Assembly: GCF_029774155.1 (NCBI RefSeq)
Contig: NZ_CP103833.1
Coordinates: forward strand, 620,001 to 684,000
Reading direction: 5' to 3'
Source: Actinobacillus arthritidis
Lineage (GTDB): Bacteria; Pseudomonadota; Gammaproteobacteria; Enterobacterales; Pasteurellaceae
DNA: 64,000 bases
The translations under genes were made by a program, and so were the position numbers. Under the pieces are notes generated by a model that saw only the letters and a program-made list of their open reading frames with translations, had not been told where the DNA came from and did no database searches. Below, in pieces: positions 1-8,405 of this stretch. The number at the start of each line of letters is the position of its first letter. The stretch's first letter is position 1.

Positions 1-75
1 GTAGCCGGCAAAGGTCGCTAGGCACAGCGAAATAAAAGTATAAATGACTTGTTGTTTTGTTAATTTATGTGTCAT
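1..75 (-). CDS. N-terminal fragment of an unidentified membrane or exported protein
   Basis: Reading leftward from an ATG at position 75, an open frame of 25 codons runs off the window edge. It starts MTHKLTKQQVIYTF and continues into a hydrophobic run (Ile-Ser-Leu-Cys-Leu-Ala-Thr-Phe-Ala-Gly), as expected of a first membrane segment or signal peptide. A GGA lies about 9 bases upstream of the ATG. It is divergent from pyrH. Too little is present to name a family, and the start itself is only plausible. Confidence 0.4.
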   Translation of the reverse strand, partial: MTHKLTKQQVIYTFISLCLATFAGY

Positions 76-108
76 TGGAGATTCCAAACGTAATTATAAG
101 AATGACTA

Positions 109-137
109 TTTCTTGTTTAAATAGGATAGTCTATAAT
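109..137 (+). promoter_or_regulatory. Candidate promoter of pyrH
   Basis: A perfect TATAAT -10 hexamer lies at 132-137, about 45 bases upstream of the pyrH start. The -35 region at 109-114 (TTTCTT) matches consensus poorly, so the -10 is the main evidence. The short leader that follows ends in GAGGCAATTAAA just before the ATG, which supplies the ribosome binding site. Confidence 0.5.
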
Positions 138-183
138 AGCGTAATTTTGTTTTTAGTCCATACAGCATTAAGAGGCAATTAAA

Positions 184-897
184 ATGAGCAATCCTATCTA
201 TAAACGTATTTTATTAAAATTAAGTGGCGAAGCATTACAAGGTGATGAAGGCTTCGGTATTGATCCGTCAATTTTGGATCGTATGGCATTAGAAATTAAA
301 GAATTAATTGAAATGGGTGTAGAAGTTGGTGTTGTACTTGGTGGTGGTAACTTGTTCCGTGGTGCAAAATTAGCGAAAGCGGGTATGAACCGTGTTGTGG
401 GCGACCATATGGGTATGCTTGCAACGGTAATGAACGGTTTAGCAATGCGTGATGCGTTACACCGTGCGGATGTAAATGCAAAACTTATGTCAGCATTCCA
501 ATTAAACGGGATTTGCGATACGTATAACTGGTCTGAAGCGATCAAAATGTTACGTGAAAAACGTGTGGTGATTTTCTCTGCCGGTACAGGTAGCCCGTTC
601 TTTACCACAGATTCAGCAGCGTGTTTACGTGGTATCGAAATTGAAGCGGATGTAGTATTAAAAGCAACGAAAGTTGACGGTGTATACGATAAAGATCCAG
701 CTAAATTTGCTGATGCGAAACTTTATAACCAATTAAGCTATGCGGAAGTTATCGACCAAGAGTTGCAAGTAATGGATTTAGCCGCATTTACATTGGCTCG
801 TGACCACGGTATGCCGATTCGTGTATTTAATATGGTTAAACCGGGTGCATTAAAACAAGTAGTCACCGGTACAACTGAAGGTACGCTGATTTCTTAA
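184..897 (+). CDS. pyrH: UMP kinase
   Basis: Phosphorylates UMP to UDP in the cytoplasm, feeding pyrimidine nucleotide synthesis; the bacterial enzyme is a hexamer of the amino-acid-kinase fold, unrelated to eukaryotic UMP/CMP kinases. The 237-residue length is normal for the family. Visible hallmarks are the N-terminal [12 protein letters not shown] segment, the glycine-rich [12 protein letters not shown] loop near residues 48-60, the acceptor-site region [13 protein letters not shown] around 134-146 and the VDGVYDKDP motif near 164-172. It is followed by a strong terminator and then frr, the usual order in gamma-proteobacteria, though tsf and rpsB are not next to it here. Its single GCAGC site (616-620) is intact. 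Confidence 0.97.
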   Translation: MSNPIYKRILLKLSGEALQGDEGFGIDPSILDRMALEIKELIEMGVEVGVVLGGGNLFRGAKLAKAGMNRVVGDHMGMLATVMNGLAMRDALHRADVNAKLMSAFQLNGICDTYNWSEAIKMLREKRVVIFSAGTGSPFFTTDSAACLRGIEIEADVVLKATKVDGVYDKDPAKFADAKLYNQLSYAEVIDQELQVMDLAAFTLARDHGMPIRVFNMVKPGALKQVVTGTTEGTLIS

Positions 898-916
898 TCA
901 TGTTTTAATCATGGTA

Positions 917-970
917 AGCGGTCTGTTTTCTTTAAGGATTTACAAATTAAAGAAAACAGGCCGTTTTTTT
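917..970 (+). terminator. Rho-independent terminator after pyrH
   Basis: A long stem pairs 919-934 (cggtctgttttcttta) with 948-963 (complementary except for one wobble), followed by a run of seven T. The left arm contains an uptake-signal core (aagcggtc). Confidence 0.85.
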
Positions 971-1084
971 ATTGTTTTTTAATTAATGAGTAAGACGATA
1001 AATTTAAGGTTAGGACTATGAAAATGAAAGGGATTTAGGTAGAATTGACTAGTTTATTGACTCAAATATTGAAAGGAACAACAA

Positions 1085-1642
1085 ATGATCAACGAAATTA
1101 AAAAAGATACGCAAGATCGTATGGAGAAGAGCTTAGAAGCGTTAAAAAGCCATATTTCTAAAATTCGTACCGGTCGTGCGCAACCAAGCCTTTTAGACGG
1201 TATCCAAGTAGAATATTACGGTTCTGCGACACCACTCCGTCAAGTAGCTAACGTGGTTGCGGAAGATGCACGTACATTAGCGGTAAACGTGTTTGACCGT
1301 TCTTTAATTAGTGCAGTAGAAAAAGCAATTTTAACCTCTGATTTAGGTTTAAACCCTTCATCAGCCGGTGCAACAATCCGTGTTCCACTTCCACCATTAA
1401 CAGAAGAACGTCGTCGTGATTTAATTAAAATCGTAAAAGGCGAAGGCGAACAAGGTAAAATTGCAATCCGTAACGTACGTCGTGATGCAAATGACCAAAT
1501 CAAAGCGTTATTAAAAGACAAAGAAATCAGTGAAGACGAAGAGCGTAAAGCACAAGATGAAATCCAAAAAATCACTGATGGCTATGTGAAAAAAGTCGAT
1601 GAAGTATTAGCGGCAAAAGAAAAAGAATTATTAGATTTCTAA
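1085..1642 (+). CDS. frr: Ribosome recycling factor
   Basis: Splits post-termination ribosomes together with EF-G. The 185-residue protein has the full RRF fold: helix 1 starting at [20 protein letters not shown], the conserved [15 protein letters not shown] segment at about 27-41 that contacts the ribosome, the [14 protein letters not shown] region near 43-56, and the long C-terminal helix with the conserved [11 protein letters not shown] motif around 103-113. Length is exactly typical. AAAGGAACAAC before the ATG is a good ribosome binding site. A terminator follows directly. Codon use and composition match the neighbours. Confidence 0.97.
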   Translation: MINEIKKDTQDRMEKSLEALKSHISKIRTGRAQPSLLDGIQVEYYGSATPLRQVANVVAEDARTLAVNVFDRSLISAVEKAILTSDLGLNPSSAGATIRVPLPPLTEERRRDLIKIVKGEGEQGKIAIRNVRRDANDQIKALLKDKEISEDEERKAQDEIQKITDGYVKKVDEVLAAKEKELLDF

Positions 1643-1659
1643 TCTTTGTTGAATGAAGC

Positions 1660-1690
1660 AAAAGGCACGTGTTGACGTGCCTTTATTTTT
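1660..1690 (+). terminator. Rho-independent terminator after frr
   Basis: The hairpin aaaggcacgt / acgtgccttt (arms 1660-1669 and 1674-1683) is followed by ATTTTTG. It lies between convergent frr and pdxR. Confidence 0.85.
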
Positions 1691-1719
1691 GCAAAAAAAT
1701 CGTCAAATTTGACCGCTTG

Positions 1720-3120
1720 TTAGCGAGCAATATCCCAACAATGCAACAACTTATCCAATCCTTTCCGAAGCTGTTCTTCCGACAAATGCCCGAAACCTAA
1801 ACTAAATAATCTGCGTTGCTGGTGATGAATCGGATAAACCTTAATTTTTTGTGCTTTTGCCAGTTCAACTAATTGATCTAATGATTTTGTTTCATCTAAT
1901 AATTCGATCAGCAAATAGAAGCCGGAATGTTCGCCATAATATTTAACTTGTTTGGTATAAGGTGAGAGTAGTTCACACAATAATTCCATTTTGTGCCGGT
2001 AGATTTTTCTCATTCGATTAATATGTTTTTCAAATTCTCCGGATTGAATAAATTTGGCTAAACGTTGCTGTTCTAAGCGAGAAACCGAGGCGTTAAAAAA
2101 TGCACAATATTGTTGATATTCTCTCAATAAATTGTGAGGTAACACTAAAAACGTAATTCGCGACGAGGGCATCAATAGCTTAGAAAATGATCCTAAATAG
2201 ATCACTTTATCTTGTCGGTCTAAACTTTGTAACGAGGGAATCGGTTTGCCGGTGTAACGGAATTCACTATCGTAGTCATCCTCAATAATATAACGTCCGT
2301 CTTGTGTCGCCGCCCATTCGAGTAATTGCTGGCGTTGTCCAATCGTTAAAATATGACCAAACGGATATAAATGCGAAGGAGTCAGATATGCCACGTTAAT
2401 TTGGTTTTGTTCCAAAAAAGGAATATCTAGCTGATAATTTTCCGAGCTGAACGGCATTTTAAAAATTGGCTTTTGATAGAGATTCAATAATTTTTCTACC
2501 GTAGGATAACCGTAAGATTCCATCGCCCAATTCATAGTAGGGTTGAGCTGTTGAAATAATAAAATCAATTGCTGTAAGCGACTTTCTACGCCCGCCCCGA
2601 TCACGATTTGCTCCGGCTCGCAGTTTACCCCGCGTGAAGCCAATAAATATTGAGAGATTTGCTGACGTAAATTGAGATCGCCTTGCTTGTCACCCATATT
2701 TAAAAAATCTTTATTTGCCCAATTCGCACATTTTTTCCAACGGTTAAACGGAAAAGATTGGCTATCGATTTTATTTGGGTTGAAATCGATCTCATAGTCG
2801 GTAGAAGCGGTCGAATTGACAAAATTTTTTACGACATTAACACTCGGATAAGCCAATTCCGCCTGAAAGCAGACAAAAAAACCGTCGCGAGGTTTGGATT
2901 CAATATAACCTTCCGCTAACAATTGTGCATAGGCACTTTCCACCGTGTTTTGACTAATTTGCAAATGTTCGCAGAGGTGACGTTTAGATGGCAATTTATC
3001 GCCAAGTTGCAATTCTTGGCTATAAATAGACCGCTTGATTTGCTGATAAAGTTGTAAATAGAGCGGTGTACTATGCTGTTTATTGAGTAGATAGCTTAAT
3101 TTTTTCACTTCTGACCTCAT
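1720..3120 (-). CDS. pdxR: MocR/GntR-type transcriptional regulator PdxR
   Basis: A 466-residue chimeric regulator. An N-terminal GntR winged helix-turn-helix (about residues 15-80; LYLQLYQQIKRSIY, LPSKRHLCEHLQISQNTVESAYAQL) is joined to a fold-type I aminotransferase-like domain. The PLP-binding lysine is visible in YLGSFSKLLMPSSR. Known PdxR proteins sense pyridoxal phosphate and control pdxST. That role is strongly implied here because the gene is divergent from pdxS across an 87-bp intergenic region (3121-3207), which should hold both promoters and the operators. No obvious lesions are seen in this gene. Confidence 0.9.
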   Translation of the reverse strand: MRSEVKKLSYLLNKQHSTPLYLQLYQQIKRSIYSQELQLGDKLPSKRHLCEHLQISQNTVESAYAQLLAEGYIESKPRDGFFVCFQAELAYPSVNVVKNFVNSTASTDYEIDFNPNKIDSQSFPFNRWKKCANWANKDFLNMGDKQGDLNLRQQISQYLLASRGVNCEPEQIVIGAGVESRLQQLILLFQQLNPTMNWAMESYGYPTVEKLLNLYQKPIFKMPFSSENYQLDIPFLEQNQINVAYLTPSHLYPFGHILTIGQRQQLLEWAATQDGRYIIEDDYDSEFRYTGKPIPSLQSLDRQDKVIYLGSFSKLLMPSSRITFLVLPHNLLREYQQYCAFFNASVSRLEQQRLAKFIQSGEFEKHINRMRKIYRHKMELLCELLSPYTKQVKYYGEHSGFYLLIELLDETKSLDQLVELAKAQKIKVYPIHHQQRRLFSLGFGHLSEEQLRKGLDKLLHCWDIAR

Positions 3121-3207
3121 TAATATTTGTTAAATTGATGCTTTTAATCATATCTGTTTGAAATAAAAATAGCCATCGTTTTTCATATCAATCAGAAGGA
3201 AATTAAT

Positions 3208-4096
3208 ATGACTAAAATTGTAGGTTCGAATCTGGTTAAACGCGGAATGGCACAAATGCAAAAAGGCGGAGTCATTATGGATGTAGTGAATGCGGAACAA
3301 GCTCGTATCGCAGAAGCCGCCGGTGCGGTTGCCGTGATGGCATTAGAGCGAGTGCCTTCCGATATTCGTGCGAGCAGGCGGCGTAGCAAGAATGGCAAAT
3401 CCGACGATTGTGCATGAAGTGATGGAAGCGGTATCCATTCCGGTCATGGCAAAAGCACGTATTGGGCATATTGTTGAAGCGAGAGTGCTGGAAGCAATAG
3501 GTGTAGATTATATCGACGAAAGTGAGGTATTAACGCCGGCAGATGAAGAGTTTCACTTGTTAAAAAGTGACTATACAGTGCCTTTCGTGTGTGGTTGCCG
3601 AGATTTAGGCGAAGCACTACGCCGTATTGGAGAAGGCGCTTCGATGTTGCGTACTAAAGGCGAACCGGGAACGGGCAATGTAGTGGAAGCGGTACGTCAT
3701 TTGCGTAAGGTTAATTCTCAATTGCGTAAAGTGATCAATATGAATCATGATGAACTGATGACTGAAGCGAGCCTATTAGGTGCACCGTTTGAATTATTGC
3801 TACAAATCAAAACATTAGGCAAATTACCGGTGGTGAATTTTGCGGCAGGCGGAATTGCTACACCGGCAGATGCCGCTTTGATGATGGAACTCGGTGCAGA
3901 CGGCGTATTTGTCGGATCAGGTATTTTTAAATCCGAAAATCCGGAAAAGTTTGCCAAAGCGATTGTAGAAGCTACCACTCATTATCAAGATTATGATTTA
4001 ATTGCACGTCTTTCAGCAGATTTAGGTGAGCCGATGAAAGGCCTAGAGATCAGCAAACTAGCAACACAAGATCGTATGCAAGAGCGTGGTTGGTAA
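3208..4096 (+). CDS. pdxS: Pyridoxal 5'-phosphate synthase, synthase subunit PdxS (reading frame interrupted)
   Basis: Condenses ribose 5-phosphate, glyceraldehyde 3-phosphate and ammonia into PLP, with PdxT supplying the ammonia. The frame breaks at 3370-3375: the first part ends ...ERVPSDIRA and the second resumes with [15 protein letters not shown], exactly where the family reads IRAAGGVARM. Removing one base (observed GCGAGC for an expected GCAGC or GCGGC) restores 295 residues, normal for the family. Visible family motifs include [27 protein letters not shown], the phosphate-binding [12 protein letters not shown] and [26 protein letters not shown] precedes the ATG. The break is probably a sequence error rather than decay. 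Confidence 0.93.
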
Positions 4097-4707
4097 TGAA
4101 AGATTATACGAAATATACTGTAGGCGTTTTAGCGTTGCAGGGGGCGGTTACTGAGCATATCGCCCAAATTCAAGCCTTAGGTGCAAAAGCGATTGCAGTA
4201 AAAACGTTAGTCGAATTGCAGCAAGTTGATGCACTTGTATTGCCCGGTGGTGAAAGCACCGCCATTGGACGATTACTTCATTCAAGCGGTTTATTTCAGG
4301 CACTGCAATCATTTGATAAGCCGATCTTAGGCACTTGTGCCGGATTAATTTTATTAGCCAATAAGCTTGAAGGCGGTGAGCAACCTCATTTGGCGAAAAT
4401 GGATATTCAAGTGCAACGTAATGCTTTCGGTAGACAGATTAATAGCTTCCAAACAGAGTTAAAGGTAAAAGGACTTGCCGAACCGTTTCCGGTGGTGTTT
4501 ATTCGTGCACCTTATATCAGCACTATTGGAAATGAGGTAGAGGTATTGGCGGTATGGCAAGGAAATGTTGTATTTGCCAAGCAAGGTAATTTACTGGCGT
4601 GTGCATTTCATCCGGAGCTAACCACAGATAATAGAATTATGGAATTATTGTTGCAAAGAGATATAAATGCCATATTATTTAGGGACGCCAATGGCGTCCT
4701 TATTTAA
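4096..4707 (+). CDS. pdxT: Pyridoxal 5'-phosphate synthase, glutaminase subunit PdxT
   Basis: A class I glutamine amidotransferase that releases ammonia for PdxS. The start is the ATG overlapping the pdxS stop (TAATG at 4094-4098), indicating translational coupling; a TTG six bases upstream is less likely. The protein has 203 residues. It shows VLALQGAVTEHI at the N terminus, the LPGGESTAIG oxyanion segment, the nucleophile in GTCAGLILLA, and the catalytic His-Glu in CAFHPELTTD. Oddly, the last ten or so codons (LFRDANGVLI) are encoded by the terminator hairpin, giving a C-terminal tail slightly longer than usual. Confidence 0.93.
   Translation: MKDYTKYTVGVLALQGAVTEHIAQIQALGAKAIAVKTLVELQQVDALVLPGGESTAIGRLLHSSGLFQALQSFDKPILGTCAGLILLANKLEGGEQPHLAKMDIQVQRNAFGRQINSFQTELKVKGLAEPFPVVFIRAPYISTIGNEVEVLAVWQGNVVFAKQGNLLACAFHPELTTDNRIMELLLQRDINAILFRDANGVLI
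4680..4706 (+). terminator. Terminator embedded in the 3' end of pdxT
   Basis: The stem gggacgcc (4682-4689) pairs with ggcgtcc (4693-4699) around a three-base loop, followed by TTATTTA. The pdxT stop codon (4705-4707) lies in the T-rich tail, so coding sequence and terminator overlap. Confidence 0.65.
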
Positions 4708-4738
4708 GTTGCTTAATATTTGTAAAACATGCAGAAAA

Positions 4739-5263
4739 TTAGACCGCTTGTTTCTGTTGCTTTTGTTCTTGACGACGACGTTGAAAGAATCGGCTGATTT
4801 TTTGGTCGCAATCGTCCGCAAGTACGCCACCTCTGATTTCGAGAAAATGATTCATCTTGTAATCTTCAAACAGGTGAAATCTGGAACCGATAGCACCGGT
4901 TTTATAATCGCTTGCACCAAACACTAAACGATGTAGACGACTATGTAAAATTGCTCCGGCACACATGGTACAAGGCTCTAACGTGACATAAAGCGTACAG
5001 TCTAATAAACGATAGTTATTTTGGTTTTTACCGGCTTGGCGAATCGCAAGCATTTCTGCGTGTGCTGTCGGGTCAGCAAGTTGAATGACTTGATTCCAGC
5101 CCTTGCCGATAATCTTACCTGCTTGATTGACCAGTACCGCACCAACTGGAATTTCACCGATTGCTTCCGCTTGATCAGCTAATTCTAAGGCATATCGCAT
5201 AAAATGGATGTCTTGCTCTGAAAGTGTAAGCGAACATAGTGTTGTTTGGGGTTTGATAAACAT
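4739..5263 (-). CDS. tadA: tRNA-specific adenosine deaminase
   Basis: Deaminates adenosine 34 to inosine in the wobble position of tRNA-Arg(ACG), an essential step in bacteria. The 174-residue protein carries the cytidine-deaminase-like zinc site: HAEMLAIRQ (zinc His and proton-shuttling Glu) and PCTMCAGAI (two zinc Cys). IPVGAVLV and the C-terminal FGASDYKTGAIGSRF segment also match TadA. The arginine/lysine/glutamine-rich tail (FFQRRRQEQKQQKQ) is usual for the family. The first residues before LSEQDIHFMRYAL are variable in homologues, so the exact start is less sure. Confidence 0.92.
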   Translation of the reverse strand: MFIKPQTTLCSLTLSEQDIHFMRYALELADQAEAIGEIPVGAVLVNQAGKIIGKGWNQVIQLADPTAHAEMLAIRQAGKNQNNYRLLDCTLYVTLEPCTMCAGAILHSRLHRLVFGASDYKTGAIGSRFHLFEDYKMNHFLEIRGGVLADDCDQKISRFFQRRRQEQKQQKQAV

Positions 5264-5307
5264 AGTTGCAAAAAAATAGAAAAATTTAACCGCTTAATTA
5301 GATAGCA

Positions 5308-5336
5308 AAATGCCCCAAAATTGGGGCATTTAGTTA
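5308..5336 (-). terminator. Rho-independent terminator after deaD
   Basis: The perfect hairpin aaatgcccc / ggggcattt lies just downstream of the deaD stop codon on the minus strand and is followed by a T-rich tract. Confidence 0.75.
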
Positions 5337-5346
5337 ATAATGTGAA

Positions 5347-7191
5347 TTAGTCACGGCGAGTGCGACCTTTATCATTAAAGCGTTTTTCTTTAAAACCGCC
5401 TTTTTTACGGTCGTTAAAACCACCTTCACGACGGTCAGAATGACCACCACGATCTCCACGACGGTCATTTCTATCGTTACGACCACCACCACGACGCTCT
5501 TCAAACGGTTGGCTGTTGACACCGCCTGCAGGGCCTAATAAAGACATTTGCATTTGTTTATTTAGCACACGTGCTTTTTGAGCAAAGTGTTGCACGATGT
5601 GGTTCGGCATACCTTGCGGTAACTCAATGGTAGAGTAAGTATCGTGTAATTTAATGTGACCGATGTAACGACTACTAATATCGCCTTCGTTAGCAATAGC
5701 ACCGACGATATGACGCACTTCCACACCATCTTCACGACCTAATTCGATGCGATATAAATCCATTGCAACACCGCTATTTTCACGATGTTCACGACCACCA
5801 CGACGTTCTTCACGTCCACTACGGTGATCATCTCGATCTCTGCGACCACGTTCACCGCGTCTTGCACGAACTTCCGGATCAGGCGGAAGAATTAATTTTT
5901 GTTTCTCTTGAAGCATCATCATCATTGCCGCCAATTCTTCGTGGTCTTGGTCTGCGGTGAATAAATCTTCAAGTAATTCACGATATTTTTCTAAATCGTG
6001 ATGTTCTAATTGTTTAGAAACACGTGCTTTAAATTTCTCACGACGTTTTTCCATTAAAATTTCGTGATTTGGAATTGCCACTTCATCGATCGGTTTTTTC
6101 ATTAAATGTTCGATATTACGCAGTAAACGGCGTTCACGCGGTTCTACGAATAATAACGCACGACCAGAACGACCAGCACGACCAGTACGACCGATGCGAT
6201 GTACATAAGATTCCGCATCTAATGGAATATCAAAGTTTACGACAAGGCTGATACGTTCAATATCGATACCACGAGTCGCTACGTCGGTTGCTACTAAGAT
6301 ATCTAAACGACCTGATTTTAATTTATCTAACGTTTGCTCACGCGCTTGCTGAGTCATATCACCGTTTAATGTTGCTGTACGATAACCGTTACGTTCACAT
6401 AATTCGGTAATATCAATCGTGCCGGTTTTGGTACGAGTAAAGATGATTGTCGCATCAAATTCTTCTACTTCTAAGAAACGTAATAACGCATCATTTTTAC
6501 GGAAGCCATTTACTAACCAGTAACTTTGAGTGATATCCGGTGCAGAACGTTGAGTCGCTTGGATTTTCACTTCTTGCGGATCTTTCATAAAGCGACGAGT
6601 AATACGGCGAATTGGTTCTGGCATCGTTGCAGAGAAGAGAGCAGTTTGGTGATTTTCCGGTAATTCAGCCATCACGGTTTCAACATCATCAATAAAGCCC
6701 ATACGTAACATTTCGTCTGCTTCGTCTAATACGATGGCTTGTAATGCAGATAAATCTAATGTGCCACGACGAATATGGTCAAGAATACGGCCTGGTGTAC
6801 CCACAACCACTTGTGAGCCTTGTTTTAAAGCACGCAATTGAATGTCGTAACGTTGACCACCGTAAACGGTTACCACATTAATCCCTTTCATATTTTTCGT
6901 AAATTGTTCGCAGGCATCAGCAACTTGGATTGCTAATTCACGAGTAGGTGCCATCACTAACATTTGTGGATGACGTTTAGATGGATCGATTTGTGCTAAT
7001 AAAGGTAAAGCGAATGCGACTGTTTTGCCGCTACCGGTTTGTGCCATACCGAGTACATCACGACCCGCCAATAAATGCGGAATGGTTTCTTGCTGAATTG
7101 GTGATGGGGTCACGAATCCCATATCGTTTACAGCGTTAAGAATAGATTGAGGAAGACCAAGGTCTGCGAAAGTTAAAGAATGAGTTGTCAT
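5347..7191 (-). CDS. deaD: ATP-dependent DEAD-box RNA helicase DeaD/CsdA
   Basis: Unwinds structured RNA in ribosome assembly and cold adaptation. The 614-residue protein shows all core motifs in order: Q motif GFVTPSPIQ, motif [25 protein letters not shown], motif II DEAD (VLDEADEML), SAT (LFSATMP), [10 protein letters not shown] and motif [15 protein letters not shown]-terminal RNA-recognition domain ([22 protein letters not shown]) and a low-complexity Arg/Gly/Asp-rich tail follow, as in E. coli CsdA. The 5' region (7192-7406) is long and AT-rich, compatible with a cold-shock-type leader, but I see no specific motif there. Confidence 0.95.
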   Translation of the reverse strand: MTTHSLTFADLGLPQSILNAVNDMGFVTPSPIQQETIPHLLAGRDVLGMAQTGSGKTVAFALPLLAQIDPSKRHPQMLVMAPTRELAIQVADACEQFTKNMKGINVVTVYGGQRYDIQLRALKQGSQVVVGTPGRILDHIRRGTLDLSALQAIVLDEADEMLRMGFIDDVETVMAELPENHQTALFSATMPEPIRRITRRFMKDPQEVKIQATQRSAPDITQSYWLVNGFRKNDALLRFLEVEEFDATIIFTRTKTGTIDITELCERNGYRTATLNGDMTQQAREQTLDKLKSGRLDILVATDVATRGIDIERISLVVNFDIPLDAESYVHRIGRTGRAGRSGRALLFVEPRERRLLRNIEHLMKKPIDEVAIPNHEILMEKRREKFKARVSKQLEHHDLEKYRELLEDLFTADQDHEELAAMMMMLQEKQKLILPPDPEVRARRGERGRRDRDDHRSGREERRGGREHRENSGVAMDLYRIELGREDGVEVRHIVGAIANEGDISSRYIGHIKLHDTYSTIELPQGMPNHIVQHFAQKARVLNKQMQMSLLGPAGGVNSQPFEERRGGGRNDRNDRRGDRGGHSDRREGGFNDRKKGGFKEKRFNDKGRTRRD

Positions 7192-7406
7192 AAAAAACCA
7201 TAAAATAGTAATAGATGATAACAGTTATGAATAAGAAACTTTATAAGTATTTATTCATTGCTATCATCAATGTCATAAAAATTGTTGAGTATTTAGGCAA
7301 GAAAAAAGAAGTAAAGAAGCAATATCAAATGCTTTTAACAATTTGTCCCAGAGTATAAGCGGTCTGATTTGTATAAACTTTACAAAATAAGACCGCTTTA
7401 TTCGTC
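7192..7406. terminator. nlpI-deaD spacer with an uptake-signal inverted pair
   Basis: The spacer holds inverted uptake-signal cores, aagcggtct at 7358-7366 and agaccgctt at 7390-7398, just downstream of nlpI on the minus strand. They would form a stem with a loop of about 23 bases and probably end the nlpI transcript, although there is no strong T run. The rest (7192-7350) is AT-rich upstream sequence of deaD without a clear promoter match. Confidence 0.45.
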
Positions 7407-8348
7407 CTAATTATTCCCAACAACGGGATCATCTTGAACTGCTACATTACTACCACCACGTAGCTGTGAGAGTTCAAATAGGGCAAAACGATACTCAACA
7501 AAGTTAAACACTTGATTTGCAAGAGAAAGACGGAAAAGGCTGATTGCTTCATCCGTTTTATTTAATTTGAGCTTTTGTTTTGCTAAATAGAAATATGTTT
7601 CGGTTAAAATTTCTGCGTAAGAAGCTGTATTTGGTTGTGCTTCTTTTTCTATTCTATCACGAAGTTGGCTAAGAGTTAACTCCCCTAAGAAATAATGTAC
7701 CACATTTGTTCCCCAAAAATCCGGAGAAAGTGATTTAGCTCGAGCAATTAAATTTGCTTTTGCTTCATTGGGCTTAAGTTCTAACTCGTTAAAGTATAAC
7801 CATAATGTACGATATGGATCTTGTTTTTCTGCTTCGTAGAAATGTAATAGATCTCGCTCCGCTTCAGAATAACGTCCGCTATAATAAAAGGCTAATCCAC
7901 GATTGAGATAGGTATAATTATAATTCGGATCTAATTCCAATACCGCATTAAAGGCATCAATTGCACTATCGTAATCATCTTCCAGTAATAGATATAGCCC
8001 CATATAGTTATATGCGACAACCATTTTCTGATTTAATCCGATAGCTTGAGTAAAATCATAGCGAGCAAGTGACCATAACCCTAAACTGTCGTAAAGTACG
8101 CCTCGTTCAAAGTGAAGATCGGCACGCTCATTAGGCGTTAATTTTGCTTCTTGTAGAACTTGCGTTAAACGAACAACCATCACTTCTTGTTCAAAGCGTA
8201 ATTGAGGGTTTAACTCGGCTAATGCTAAACGATTGGTTGAAATCATTTCTGAGGCATTGCGACTGATACAACCAGTTAACAACAATAAAGCCAATAAGTT
8301 AAGCATTAAGAAGCGAAGATGAAACACTTTAAAAATCAGTGAAAACAT
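7407..8348 (-). CDS. nlpI: Lipoprotein NlpI, TPR adaptor
   Basis: A 313-residue outer-membrane lipoprotein. The N terminus has a hydrophobic signal ending in the lipobox LLTGC with Cys27 as the lipidated residue. Tetratricopeptide repeats follow (ADLHFERGVLYDSLGLWSLARYDFTQAI, VAYNYMGLYLLLEDDYDSAIDAFNAV, NYTYLNRGLAFYYSGRYSEAERDL). In E. coli NlpI acts as an adaptor that binds peptidoglycan endopeptidases and the protease Prc. It sits downstream of pnp, the conserved order in enterics and Pasteurellaceae. The length is close to E. coli NlpI (294) with a short C-terminal extension. Confidence 0.92.
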   Translation of the reverse strand: MFSLIFKVFHLRFLMLNLLALLLLTGCISRNASEMISTNRLALAELNPQLRFEQEVMVVRLTQVLQEAKLTPNERADLHFERGVLYDSLGLWSLARYDFTQAIGLNQKMVVAYNYMGLYLLLEDDYDSAIDAFNAVLELDPNYNYTYLNRGLAFYYSGRYSEAERDLLHFYEAEKQDPYRTLWLYFNELELKPNEAKANLIARAKSLSPDFWGTNVVHYFLGELTLSQLRDRIEKEAQPNTASYAEILTETYFYLAKQKLKLNKTDEAISLFRLSLANQVFNFVEYRFALFELSQLRGGSNVAVQDDPVVGNN

Positions 8349-8374
8349 TAGGTAAATAACCTTTGAGAAATATA

Positions 8375-8402
8375 TCTGCCCTTATAAAAGGGCAGATTTT
8401 AA
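8375..8402 (-). terminator. Hairpin between pnp and nlpI
   Basis: tctgccctt (8375-8383) pairs with aagggcaga (8389-8397) around a short loop. In the minus-strand direction it lies immediately after the pnp stop codon and is followed by an AT-rich stretch rather than a clean T run. It could attenuate or separate pnp and nlpI. Confidence 0.5.
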
Positions 8403-8405
8403 TGA

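Noticed and set aside
4667..4927. 86-codon plus-strand frame at the pdxT-tadA junction
   Set aside because: It overlaps the pdxT end and its terminator and lies antisense to tadA, with no family similarity.
5763..5960. Histidine-rich plus-strand open frame opposite deaD
   Set aside because: It is the reverse-strand shadow of the Arg/Asp-rich tail of deaD and has no ribosome binding site.
7192..7350. Possible riboswitch or thermosensor upstream of deaD
   Set aside because: The leader is AT-rich, but I found no conserved element or convincing fold by eye.
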